Shown: positions 42,881 through 50,817 of the stretch, in pieces
How the letters are laid out: each line of letters opens with the position of its first letter
How positions within the stretch are numbered: position 1 is the first letter of the stretch
Source of the DNA: Lachnospiraceae bacterium GAM79
GTDB lineage: Bacteria > Bacillota > Clostridia > Lachnospirales > Lachnospiraceae
NCBI GenBank assembly: GCA_003584705.1
Contig: AP018536.1
Location: forward strand, 3,534,001-3,598,000
Direction of reading: 5' to 3'
Length of the DNA stretch: 64,000 nt
Position numbers and translations under genes: made by a program
Notes under the pieces: model-generated
Database searches by the model: none
Told to the model about the DNA's origin: nothing
What the model saw: only the letters and a program-made list of their open reading frames with translations

Positions 42881-42909
42881 ATATTATACAGTTTTGTGCG
42901 CTTTGTCAA
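42881..42909 (-). promoter_or_regulatory. Promoter of the amino-acid ABC transporter operon
   Basis: On the minus strand a perfect TTGACA (42909-42904) is followed by TATAAT (42888-42883, 15-nt spacing) or TAATAT (42886-42881, 17-nt spacing). Transcription would begin only a few bases before the terminator hairpin. No other promoter is visible between the hairpin and the ATPase gene. Confidence 0.7.
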
Positions 42910-42914
42910 GACTT

Positions 42915-44216
42915 TTATTTCATTAATTCTTTCAGGACCTCTTTTGCCTTCTCCAGCTGATTGTCCACCGGATCATCACTGTTGTAGTATGCTTCCCCGT
43001 CAAACTCGCATTCCACATCCGGTTCAATACCGGTTCCGTGGATATTGCGGCCATTGGGAGTATAGTAAGCGCTGATGGTGATCTTGATGGCGGATCCGTC
43101 GGTGAAGGGCATGATCTGCTGTACGATTCCTTTACCGAAGGTCGTGGTACCTACCAGGGTTCCAACGCCGTAGTCCTGGATTGCTCCGGCCAGAATCTCG
43201 GAGGCGCTGGCACTGTTCATATCCACCAGTACCACCAGAGGTACTTCCAGAGGAGTCTTGCCGTCACAGGTATATTCTGTGCGCTTGCCTGCCTTGTCCT
43301 CGGTATATACGATCATGCCTTCCGGGAGCAGCTTTCTGGCAATTTTAACCACTGCATCCAGACTTCCACCGGGATTGCCCCGCAGATCCAGGATCAGGCC
43401 TTCCATGCCGGAGCCCTTCACGGTTGCCAGCGCATCGGTAAACTGGTCTATGGTCACATCGTCGAATTCCACGATCTGGATATATGCCATATTGTCATCC
43501 AACATTTCGTATTTTACGGTGGGACTCTCTACCTTGGCTCTCTCCACGGTGACGTGCAGATAATCCCCGGCGCCCTGTCTGACAATGGTCAGATCCACTG
43601 TGGTCCCGGCTTCTCCGCGGATCATATTCACCGCTTCCGTCAAAGTCTTACCTGCAGTGGAGACACCGTCCACTTCATAGATAATATCGTTGGCACGCAG
43701 ATCCACATCAGCTGCCGGTGCTCCTTCGATCACGCCGCTGATCTTGGGCAGATTGGTCTCGGAATCCATGCTGACATAGGCACCGATGCCAAAGTAAATG
43801 CCCTGTGTCTGTTCCGTCAGTTCATTCAGCTCCTCTGCGGTATAGTACTCGGAATACGGGTCATCCAGAGAGTCCATCAGGCCACGGAACATACCGTCTT
43901 CCAGCTGTTCATTGGTGACCTCACTCAGATAAAAGTTCTCCTTCACAGTGTCTTCCAGCAATTGCAGTTTTTTAATGGTCTGTGCATTGACCGCGGAATC
44001 TTCTCCATAGGATACCTGTGCTGCCACATCATCCTTCATGGTCATGATGTTGTGGATCTGAAAAGCGATAAAGATACCGCCCACGATCAGCAACGTGGCC
44101 GCAAAGCCAACGATAAGGCCACTGAGAAATAAGCCTTTTTTCTCGCCATTATTTGCCGCCGGAGTTACAGAAGCCTGTTCTTCGGTGGTGGTTTCCAGTT
44201 CCTTATTTTCCTCCAT
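42915..44216 (-). CDS. ctpA: S41 family C-terminal processing peptidase
   Basis: A 433-residue membrane-anchored serine protease with one N-terminal helix (residues 29-52). The PDZ domain lies about 135-225 (GIYFGIGAYVSM, RANDIIYEVDGVSTAG). The catalytic domain has LDLRGNPGGSLDAVVKIA, the NSASASE serine cluster (335-340) and the TTFGKGIVQ lysine (Lys362), the Ser/Lys dyad of CtpA/CtpB. It follows the M23 peptidase and ftsEX, an order that suggests proteolytic control of the wall hydrolase outside the membrane. The gap before it contains a 190-bp palindromic element. AAAGGAGAG precedes the ATG. Confidence 0.93.
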   Translation of the reverse strand: MEENKELETTTEEQASVTPAANNGEKKGLFLSGLIVGFAATLLIVGGIFIAFQIHNIMTMKDDVAAQVSYGEDSAVNAQTIKKLQLLEDTVKENFYLSEVTNEQLEDGMFRGLMDSLDDPYSEYYTAEELNELTEQTQGIYFGIGAYVSMDSETNLPKISGVIEGAPAADVDLRANDIIYEVDGVSTAGKTLTEAVNMIRGEAGTTVDLTIVRQGAGDYLHVTVERAKVESPTVKYEMLDDNMAYIQIVEFDDVTIDQFTDALATVKGSGMEGLILDLRGNPGGSLDAVVKIARKLLPEGMIVYTEDKAGKRTEYTCDGKTPLEVPLVVLVDMNSASASEILAGAIQDYGVGTLVGTTTFGKGIVQQIMPFTDGSAIKITISAYYTPNGRNIHGTGIEPDVECEFDGEAYYNSDDPVDNQLEKAKEVLKELMK

Positions 44217-44242
44217 AAATGCTCTCCTTTATTTCCAAGATA

Positions 44243-44432
44243 TTGTCGCAACACGTCCTGCTTCTTGTCGCAACACGCATTTCTCCGTGCTTCGCACTCT
44301 CGAAATGCTGCATACATTCGCATTCCGGGCTATCGCCCTACTTGCTCATGTATGTTTGATTGTCTAATAGACAGATCACTTAGCCTGCAAGCAGTCACGT
44401 GATTCTGTCTATTGACAATCTATTGCGACAAG
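44243..44432. repeat. 190-bp palindromic element between the M23 peptidase and ctpA genes
   Basis: TTGTCGCAACACG occurs twice (44243-44255 and 44265-44277), and its complement TTGCGACAAG closes the element at 44423-44432. Inside are GCATTTC/GAAATGC with an inner GTGC/GCAC (44277-44308), GGGC/GCCC (44327-44338), and a 21-bp near-perfect stem between 44358-44379 and 44399-44420. The right end supplies the last codons (LSQ) and stop codon of the M23 gene. The arrangement looks like a small mobile palindrome. Confidence 0.65.
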
Positions 44433-45655
44433 TAGTTCCAGGGGGATGTGTAAGCTCCATCCTTACGCACGCTGAAGTGCAGATGGTTGCCGGTGGAACG
44501 TCCGGTGGAGCCCACTGCGGCTATCGTCTCTCCTCTGACCACAATATCGTCCTTGGATACATATAATGCCGAGGCATGCATATAGATCGTATACAGTCCA
44601 CCACCATGGTCGATCATCACGTAGTTGCCCATGGTGTTGCTGTAAGTGGCTGCCACCACCTGTCCGTCATAGGCCGCATAAATAGCCGTGCCCTTGGGCG
44701 CCGCGAAATCCACGCCGTTGTGGAACTGTTCGATTCCCAGTGTCGGATGGATACGGTTGCCGTAATCATCCGAGATCCGGGTATAGGTTGCCAGCGGGAA
44801 CTTAAAGGTACCGCCATCGTAAGTCAGCACAGTACCACTGGCCTCCAGGATCTTTTTTTTCTCTGCGGCAATGGCAGCCTCCAGGGCTGCAATCTCCGCA
44901 TCCTGATCCGCAATGGACTGCTTGTATTCCTTGATGGCCTGTTCCTTGTTGGTAATATCGGATTCGTAAGCGGTGATATCCCGGTTCTTCTGGTCGATCA
45001 GAGCCTCCATATTGGCCTGCTCCTGTTCCACGCCGGCCTTGGCCTCATCCAGAATGGCTTTCTCCGCTTCCAGTTCCTCTTTGCAGAGTTCAATATATTT
45101 GCGGTTCTCCATGAAGTCTTTCCATTGCTGTCTGTCATAAGCCATGATCAGATCCATGAAATCCGCCCGGTTCAGGAAATCGCTGAAGCTTTCTGCTTTC
45201 AACATCATATCGAGGATGTAGGAATCCCCTTTCTCATACATAATTCTTATGCGGCGGATCATGGCATCTTTCTGATTTTCTTCTCTCTCCAGTGCCGCAT
45301 CCAGTTCCGCCTGGGTCTTTGCAATTTCTTCTTCTTTTGCTGTGATCTTATTTTTCAGATCCGCAATATTCTGTTCGATCTGGCTCAGATTCTGATCCAG
45401 CTGGGTTACATAATTTTTCAGATTGGTCTTCTGTGTCTCCAGGTCTTTCTTGATCTGCTCCAAATTGCTCAGATTGCTTTTCATCTGTTCACGTTCTTTT
45501 TCCGCCTGTTTGATCTGATCCTGTTTGTCCCGGATACTGTCAGAGGTAATGGATGACATATTGGTCGCATTTACCCGCAATCCCTGCATGCCGAAGGAAA
45601 CCGTCAGGATCAGGCACAGTGCCAGGCACAGGAAGCCTTTTTTCTTTTTATTCAA
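44420..45655 (-). CDS. M23 family peptidase with long coiled coil (EnvC-like)
   Basis: A 411-residue exported protein. Signal peptide FLCLALCLILTVSFGMQGL. Residues about 40-275 are an almost unbroken coiled coil with an internal helical region (MLKAESFSDFLNRADFMDLIMAYD), as in EnvC/PcsB. The C-terminal LytM domain (about 285-410) has FHNGVDFAAPKGTAIYA and GRSTGNHLHFSV, which keep the zinc ligands. FtsEX activates such proteins through the coiled coil. Translation starts at a TTG (45655-45653) with GGAG 11 nt upstream. Its C-terminus runs into the palindromic element. Confidence 0.92.
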   Translation of the reverse strand: MNKKKKGFLCLALCLILTVSFGMQGLRVNATNMSSITSDSIRDKQDQIKQAEKEREQMKSNLSNLEQIKKDLETQKTNLKNYVTQLDQNLSQIEQNIADLKNKITAKEEEIAKTQAELDAALEREENQKDAMIRRIRIMYEKGDSYILDMMLKAESFSDFLNRADFMDLIMAYDRQQWKDFMENRKYIELCKEELEAEKAILDEAKAGVEQEQANMEALIDQKNRDITAYESDITNKEQAIKEYKQSIADQDAEIAALEAAIAAEKKKILEASGTVLTYDGGTFKFPLATYTRISDDYGNRIHPTLGIEQFHNGVDFAAPKGTAIYAAYDGQVVAATYSNTMGNYVMIDHGGGLYTIYMHASALYVSKDDIVVRGETIAAVGSTGRSTGNHLHFSVRKDGAYTSPWNYLSQ

Positions 45656-45756
45656 TTTGATTTAGTCTCCATTCTTAAAATGTCATGATGCAGTGCAGAG
45701 CCACACTCCGCACACATCATGACAAATAGGATCCGGGTTATCTGCTGGAATTGTAT

Positions 45757-46692
45757 TTACACGTGCAGATGCTTTCTTACAGTAGCGATACTTCCCAGGA
45801 AACCGATACCCACACCGACACCCAGAGATACCGGGATCAGGAAATGGAATATCTCGTCCACAGACAGGAAATTCAGGAAGCCGCTGAGTACCATAAAACG
45901 GTTGATCACATAGTTCAACGCATAATTGTAAAGGGAATAGATCAGTCCCAGCGGTACTGCTGCACCGATCAGACCGATCAGCATACCTTCCAGCACAAAG
46001 GGCGCACGCACGAAAAAGTCGGTAGCGCCGATATATTTCATAATATTGATCTCCGCAGAACGGACAGAAATACCGATAGCTACGGTATTGCTGATCAGGA
46101 AGATGCTGACTGCCAGCAGGATCACGATGATTCCCATGGACACGTAGGCGATCAGAAGGTTCAGACCGCTCAGTGTGTTGGCTGTCATTTCGGAATAGTT
46201 GACCTTGCGCACCTCCGGAATGGACTGCAGCCAGGTCACCAGTGCATCCTGCATGGAGACATCACTCAGGAAAATCTCATAAGTATCCTCTCCTGCCAGT
46301 GGATTCTCGGGGAATCCTTCTGCATAATCCTCACCGAAATAATCCGGTCCGAAGGTTGCCCATGCATCATCTGCAGACTGGAACTGTACCTCGGATACCT
46401 CTGCACGCTTGGCAATCTCCTGTCCGATCTCTTCCAGGCGCTGTTCGGACGGGATCTGTCCGTCTATATGACTCTCACAGTTATCCATATCACTGTGGAA
46501 AAATACCGTAACGGATACACCTTCTTCTGCAGTCTTCAGGATATTCTGAAAGTTGGCCACGATGCAATAGAACAGTCCAAACAGAAACAGGCATGCGGAT
46601 ATCGTGGCAATGGATGCCAGAGAATACCATTTATTCCGGAAAATATTGACAAATCCCTGCTTGATCGTATAAAAAAGTGTACTAATCTTCAT
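45757..46692 (-). CDS. ftsX: Cell division protein FtsX
   Basis: Membrane subunit of the FtsEX complex, about 311 residues. An N-terminal helix (WYSLASIATISACLFLFGLFYCIV), a large extracellular loop of about residues 55-170, and three C-terminal helices of the FtsX/MacB permease domain. The start at 46692 is preferred (GAAGGGTGGGT upstream, protein begins MKISTLFYTIKQG) over a codon at 46719. It overlaps ftsE by 11 nt. The loop should engage the coiled coil of the M23 peptidase encoded next. Confidence 0.94.
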   Translation of the reverse strand: MKISTLFYTIKQGFVNIFRNKWYSLASIATISACLFLFGLFYCIVANFQNILKTAEEGVSVTVFFHSDMDNCESHIDGQIPSEQRLEEIGQEIAKRAEVSEVQFQSADDAWATFGPDYFGEDYAEGFPENPLAGEDTYEIFLSDVSMQDALVTWLQSIPEVRKVNYSEMTANTLSGLNLLIAYVSMGIIVILLAVSIFLISNTVAIGISVRSAEINIMKYIGATDFFVRAPFVLEGMLIGLIGAAVPLGLIYSLYNYALNYVINRFMVLSGFLNFLSVDEIFHFLIPVSLGVGVGIGFLGSIATVRKHLHV

Positions 46693-47425
46693 CGATATAC
46701 CCACCCTTCTCTTCGTCACTGATGATCACACCTTTTTTCATGGTGATCACTCGTTTCTGCATGGCATTGACGATTTCGCGGTTATGGGTGACCACGACTA
46801 CCGTGGTGCCGCTCTCATTGATCTCCTCCAGCAATTTCATGATCTCCCAGGAATTATTGGGATCCAGATTACCGGTGGGCTCATCTGCCAGCAGTACGGA
46901 AGGATTGTTCACCAGCGCTCTGGCCAGTGCAACACGCTGCTGCTCACCGCCGGAGAGCTGTTTGGTCTTGGCCTTATATTTGCCTGCCAGTCCCACAGTT
47001 GCCAGAATCGCAGGAACATTTCTGCGGATCTCACTGACGGGAGTCTCTACGATACGCTGTGCGAATGCTACATTTTCATAGACATTGCGGTCATTCAGCA
47101 GTCGGAAATCCTGGAATACGACACCCAGGTTACGACGAAAACGGGGGATCTGCCTGTGCTTTAATTTCGCCAGATCATTTCCCATAACATAAACACTGCC
47201 GCTGGTCGCTGTAAGCTCCCGCAGCAGTAATTTGATCAACGTGGATTTACCGGATCCGCTGTCTCCTACAATAAATACAAATTCCCCTCTTCCGATGCTT
47301 AACGACACACCATTCAGTGCCGGAGAACCTGAGGAATAAGACTTGCTGACGTTGTCCAGGAAAATGATTCCGTTTTCCTCAATGATCCGCTCTCTTTTCA
47401 GCCTTTGTGTTTCTTTTCTTGTCAT
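46682..47425 (-). CDS. ftsE: Cell division ATP-binding protein FtsE
   Basis: ABC ATPase of 247 residues: Walker A GDSGSGKST (residues 54-62), signature LSGGEQQRVALARALV, Walker B VLLADEPTGNLDP and H-loop VVVTHNREIV. A basic extension of about 18 residues (TRKETQRLKRERI) precedes the first strand. It drives FtsX to activate septal or side-wall hydrolysis. The gene heads an ftsE-ftsX-M23-ctpA operon. AAAGG lies upstream of the ATG. Confidence 0.95.
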   Translation of the reverse strand: MTRKETQRLKRERIIEENGIIFLDNVSKSYSSGSPALNGVSLSIGRGEFVFIVGDSGSGKSTLIKLLLRELTATSGSVYVMGNDLAKLKHRQIPRFRRNLGVVFQDFRLLNDRNVYENVAFAQRIVETPVSEIRRNVPAILATVGLAGKYKAKTKQLSGGEQQRVALARALVNNPSVLLADEPTGNLDPNNSWEIMKLLEEINESGTTVVVVTHNREIVNAMQKRVITMKKGVIISDEEKGGYIDED

Positions 47426-47511
47426 TTTATGATCATGCCTTTCTATTGCCCGTAAGATCCCACCCTGCGGACAGTTGCTACCTTTGTGCTACCATATTGA
47501 TCCCTATTCAG

Positions 47512-47586
47512 AGCCTCATTCGCAAAATCGCATCTACGATGCTCTTCTAAACAACAAGTTAACTTGTTGTTTGCTCATTTGAGGCT
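47512..47586. repeat. Nested hairpin between the PucR-type regulator and ftsE
   Basis: AGCCTCA (47512-47518) pairs with TGAGGCT (47580-47586). Inside are GCATC/GATGC (47530-47542) and the perfect 24-bp palindrome AAACAACAAGTT/AACTTGTTGTTT (47549-47572). The structure follows the regulator's stop codon at 47602 and precedes ftsE by about 90 nt. It may end the regulator transcript, though no long T run follows, or be another small palindromic repeat. Confidence 0.55.
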
Positions 47587-47601
47587 TTCTCGCCAAAGAA
47601 A

Positions 47602-48687
47602 TCAATACTCATATGTTTCCATATACTTCATGTATTTTACGACCATCAATGCGATCTTGAAGGTGATGGCATCTTCAAATACCCGCAGATCCAGCCCTGT
47701 ACTCTTCTGTAACTTATCCAGACGATATACCAGCGTATTTCTGTGAATAAACAGCTGTCTGGAGGTCTCTGACACATTCAGGCTGTTCTCGAAGAACTTG
47801 TAAATGGTCGTCAGGGTCTCCTCATCAAAATCATCCGGGCTCTTGCCTCCGAAGATCTCACGGATAAACATTTTGCACAGAGGAATGGGCAGCTGATAGA
47901 TCAGACGGCCGATTCCCAGTTCACTGTATGCGATAATATCTCTCTCGTCAAAGAAGATCTTGCCTACATCCAGAGCCATCTTTGCTTCCTTGTAGGAACG
48001 GCTGACTTCTTTGATCTCATGTACAATGGTACCGTATGCAATACGGATCTCACGGATACCTTCCTTCAGGAGAGCCGCTTCCAGTGCTCTTGCCGATTTT
48101 TCAATTTCTTTGCCGGTATCGGTCTCTGCGAATTCCTTCACCACGATCACGTTGCTCTCGTCTACCGCTGTGATGAAATCCTTGCTGTTGCTGCCAAAAT
48201 GAGTTCTGGCCAGTTCCAGGACATTATTATCCTTGCCTCCCGCAGATTCCACGATCATGACCACTCTGGGCACGTCTGTCTGAATATGCAGCTTCTTGGA
48301 ACGGCTGTAGATATCCACCAGCAGCAGATTATCCAGCAGCAGATTCTTGATGAAATTGTCCTTATCAAATCTCTCCTTATAGGCCACCAGCAGATTCTGG
48401 ATCTGAAACGCAACCATTTTGCCGATCATATAGACATCCTCACCGGTACCTCCGGCTACGAGAATATACTCCAGCTGCTGCTCATCATAGATCTTGAAAT
48501 ACTGATATCCCTGGATCTCCTGGGAATCCGCCGGTGATGCCGCGAATTCCACCGCGGGCTTGGAACAGTTGCCCATATCCATGGTGGCTGCTACTTCCTT
48601 GCCATCCACATCCATGACACACAATTCCACTCTGGCGATTCCTTTCAATCCTTCAATGGTGTTCTGTAAAATCTGATTTGATATCAT
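47602..48687 (-). CDS. PucR/CdaR-type transcriptional regulator (sugar-diacid regulator family)
   Basis: About 361 residues. The N-terminal half (GIARVELCVMDVDGKEVAATM, LVAGGTGEDVYMIGKMVAFQIQNLLVAYKERFDKDNF) is a diacid-recognition-like sensor. The middle is a GGDEF-like PucR domain (IRIAYGTIVHEIKEVSRSYKEAKMALDVG). The C-terminus is the PucR helix-turn-helix: FFENSLNVSETSRQLFIHRNTLVYRLDKLQKSTGLDLR. The start at 48687 is fixed by GAAGGAG. Unlike classical family members it is not beside sugar-diacid genes; its neighbours are division and motility genes. Target genes unknown. Confidence 0.88.
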   Translation of the reverse strand: MISNQILQNTIEGLKGIARVELCVMDVDGKEVAATMDMGNCSKPAVEFAASPADSQEIQGYQYFKIYDEQQLEYILVAGGTGEDVYMIGKMVAFQIQNLLVAYKERFDKDNFIKNLLLDNLLLVDIYSRSKKLHIQTDVPRVVMIVESAGGKDNNVLELARTHFGSNSKDFITAVDESNVIVVKEFAETDTGKEIEKSARALEAALLKEGIREIRIAYGTIVHEIKEVSRSYKEAKMALDVGKIFFDERDIIAYSELGIGRLIYQLPIPLCKMFIREIFGGKSPDDFDEETLTTIYKFFENSLNVSETSRQLFIHRNTLVYRLDKLQKSTGLDLRVFEDAITFKIALMVVKYMKYMETYEY

Positions 48688-48740
48688 CTTCTGCTCCTTC
48701 AGTCCCCAAACATACTTCTCTTTTGCTATAACCCCGAAAA

Positions 48741-48827
48741 ATGATATGAGAGTCCATATCATATATAAATTTACAGAAAAACTGGTAAAAATGCAATAGT
48801 TTTTTATGCATTTTTTAGTAAAAATGC
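48741..48827 (-). promoter_or_regulatory. Control region of the PucR-type regulator: inverted and direct repeats
   Basis: ATGATATG (48741-48748) and CATATCAT (48755-48762) are an 8-bp inverted repeat with 6-nt spacing in the leader. GTAAAAATGC occurs twice (48785-48794 and 48818-48827), exactly 33 bp apart, about three helical turns. A minus-strand TTGCAT lies next to the first copy and has TAAATT 17 nt downstream, a weak promoter. The layout suggests cooperative binding of a dimeric regulator, possibly this gene's own product. Confidence 0.4.
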
Positions 48828-48850
48828 CTTTTTCTTTTAAATACGCGCAA

Positions 48851-48888
48851 AAAAAGAATTCGGAAAACTAATATTCCGAACTCTTTTT
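48851..48888. terminator. Terminator hairpin downstream of the yjfB-like gene
   Basis: AAAAAGAATTCGGAA (48851-48865) pairs with TTCCGAACTCTTTTT (48874-48888), one mismatch, with T runs on either strand. It lies 32 nt beyond the 63-residue YjfB-like gene and separates it from the regulator's promoter. Confidence 0.8.
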
Positions 48889-48919
48889 GTCTTAGCGTTT
48901 ATTATGTATTATTTCTGCG

Positions 48920-49111
48920 CTAAATCCGCAGATCGATATTCGCACCAAGTTCCGGTGTTACGCTACGTTCCATAGCAGCGGAATCAATCATCTGGACGAT
49001 TCCCTGTCCCAGTGCTTCGTTCGTATCCATCGCCTTGCTCAGCACAGCTGTTCCGATTTTCGTCTGCAGATTATTTGAAGCCATTGACATTGATAATCCT
49101 GCGATATCCAT
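48920..49111 (-). CDS. YjfB family protein (putative motility protein)
   Basis: A 63-residue protein that matches the YjfB family: MDIAGLSMSMASNNLQTKIGTAVLSKAMD and ending GANIDLRI. Family members are short, mostly helical, and found in flagellated Firmicutes, where they are linked to motility by gene distribution; no biochemical role is established. A strong AGGAGG precedes the ATG, and TGGAAA/TATAGT (17 nt apart) on the minus strand is a likely promoter. It is a single-gene transcript with its own terminator. Confidence 0.85.
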   Translation of the reverse strand: MDIAGLSMSMASNNLQTKIGTAVLSKAMDTNEALGQGIVQMIDSAAMERSVTPELGANIDLRI

Positions 49112-49187
49112 GATAACACCTCCTGTATCTGTTCATATCTCTCAGATTACGTTCTTACTATAGCACACTTTTTTTGTTTTTTCCACA

Positions 49188-50036
49188 CTATCCACGCACC
49201 CTGCGAATATTTTTCTCCGTGATCTGGATCTTGCCTTCTTTTAACAGATGTCCTACCGCGCGCTTGAACTCGTTCTTGCTCATGCCGGTCTCATGGGCAA
49301 TGACCTCCGGCGCCGCCTTATCATTAAACGGCAGAGAACCTTCATAGCTGTCCAGCAGTCTCTCGATCTTCTCCGCATCCTTCTGAATCTGCAGATAGGC
49401 TTTTTCCCGGACACTCAGTGTCAGCTTACCGTCTTCCAACACTTTTACCACTCTGGCAGTGACCTGATCGCCAATCCTGAGCTCGGTATCTCCGAACAGT
49501 TCTTTTTTCGGGATCAGTCCGGAAAAGCAGTTATCCACTGCCACAAACGCACCGAAATTCTTGCTGATCTCATAGATCCGGCCGGTTACCTTATCGTCTT
49601 TTTTGTACGGGCTGTCCGTGCGCAGATGTTCATAGACATTCATGGTCGCACACAGTCTGCCGCTCTTGTCGATATAGAGAGCTGCCAGCACCTGTTCTCC
49701 GGTCTTTACCTTGCGGGTCTGCTGCTTAAAGGGCAGGAGCAGATCCTTCTCCAGTCCCCAGTCCAGGAAAGCACCTACTTTCCCTACCTGTACTACAGTG
49801 AGCAGAGCCACCTGTCCCATACACAGCTTCGGGGTTCTCGTCGTAGAGATCAGACGGTCACTGGAATCCCGGTACAGGAATACTTCCAGTTCATCTCCGA
49901 CCTTTGCTCCTTCCGGCACCTGCTTCGCCGGCAGCAGCACTTTATCCTCCGGTGCTTCCTTCGTTGCCAGATACACTCCGAATTCTACTTTTTTCACTAT
50001 TACCAGCGTCTGTTTTTCGCCTAATCTCAATTCCAC
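49188..50036 (-). CDS. S1 RNA-binding domain protein (CvfB-like)
   Basis: A 282-residue protein with serial OB-fold S1-like domains: residues about 1-65 (FGVYLATKEAPEDKVLLPAKQ), 70-140 (VGKVGAFLDWGLEKDLLLPFKQQ) and 145-215 (KDDKVTGRIYEISKNFGAFVAVDNCFSGLIPKKEL). A C-terminal winged-helix follows (VIAHETGMSKNEFKRAVGHLLKEGKIQ). This is the layout of CvfB, an RNA-binding regulator in Firmicutes. Translation starts at GTG (50036-50034) with AGGAGAG upstream. It lies 27 nt after the thioesterase gene. Confidence 0.9.
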   Translation of the reverse strand: MELRLGEKQTLVIVKKVEFGVYLATKEAPEDKVLLPAKQVPEGAKVGDELEVFLYRDSSDRLISTTRTPKLCMGQVALLTVVQVGKVGAFLDWGLEKDLLLPFKQQTRKVKTGEQVLAALYIDKSGRLCATMNVYEHLRTDSPYKKDDKVTGRIYEISKNFGAFVAVDNCFSGLIPKKELFGDTELRIGDQVTARVVKVLEDGKLTLSVREKAYLQIQKDAEKIERLLDSYEGSLPFNDKAAPEVIAHETGMSKNEFKRAVGHLLKEGKIQITEKNIRRVRG

Positions 50037-50063
50037 GTTCTCTCCTGTTCTGACAGCATAGGA

Positions 50064-50771
50064 TTACTGTCCCTGAAATTCCACTGATACATAAGGTTTC
50101 CCGGCTTCGTCCTGCAGGCAGATGACGTAGCCATTCTCTATAGACACTACATACGGATGCAATACATCATCCAGGAATGCCTGTTTCTTGTATTCCGCCC
50201 GCATCTGACGGATCACAAAATCATCCGGCAGATACTCCATGGCAATATTTATATACTGCCCATTGTTTACATGATGGTTGGTGTCCAGGTGGTGTTTTTT
50301 CACCACGATGGGTTCCAACAGTTCTCCACCTTCCGGCACGGCAATTTTGCGGGGGGCATACTCCATGTCCAGCTTTTCGTCTATTTCGTAGCCCTTATGC
50401 ATGGCTTCGTTCACCATTACCGGTTTGCCGGTGCCGACATCCAGCAGACTCCATAAGGAGTTGGCTTTCGCCAGATATTCTCCCTGTTCATCCAGCATGG
50501 CAAAATTACGGTATCCCAAAAATACTTTTAGCTCATAGGGCAGCGTCACGATCTTTACTTTTTCCCCTAATTTCGGATAACGGTTCACCACGATCTGCCA
50601 GGAGGAAAGGACCCAGACCTGACCAATCTCCTTCATATAACCGATTCCCAGCCCCACATCCTCCGAATGGAAAGTGGAACAATCCTGAAAATAATTCAGT
50701 AATGCGTCCAGCGTAAGATACCCTTCACTGTCTGTCTCGCTGTAACGTATTCTACTGTCAAATGCGTACAT
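50064..50771 (-). CDS. Acyl-[acyl-carrier-protein] thioesterase
   Basis: About 235 residues forming two hotdog domains (FatA/FatB type, PF01643-like). The N-terminal domain has RIRYSETDSEGYLTLDALLNYFQDCSTFHSEDVG and WVLSSWQIVVNRYP; the second holds the catalytic segment HHLDTNHHVNNGQYINIAMEYL, matching the plant-type D-x-N-x-H-V-N-N motif. It releases fatty acids from ACP. The ATG at 50771 has AAAGGAGATC upstream; the longer frame to 50846 overlaps the next gene and is unlikely. Confidence 0.92.
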   Translation of the reverse strand: MYAFDSRIRYSETDSEGYLTLDALLNYFQDCSTFHSEDVGLGIGYMKEIGQVWVLSSWQIVVNRYPKLGEKVKIVTLPYELKVFLGYRNFAMLDEQGEYLAKANSLWSLLDVGTGKPVMVNEAMHKGYEIDEKLDMEYAPRKIAVPEGGELLEPIVVKKHHLDTNHHVNNGQYINIAMEYLPDDFVIRQMRAEYKKQAFLDDVLHPYVVSIENGYVICLQDEAGKPYVSVEFQGQ

Positions 50772-50817
50772 AACTTCCGATCTCCTTTGCGGCGATGTTC
50801 TGCCGCAGCCGTTCTTT

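Noticed and set aside
47440..47500. T-box-like AGGGTGG sequence upstream of ftsE
   Set aside because: The GGTAGCA/AGGGTGGGA string recalls a T-box end, but the GGNACCGCG core, a specifier stem and an aminoacyl-tRNA or amino-acid gene are all missing.
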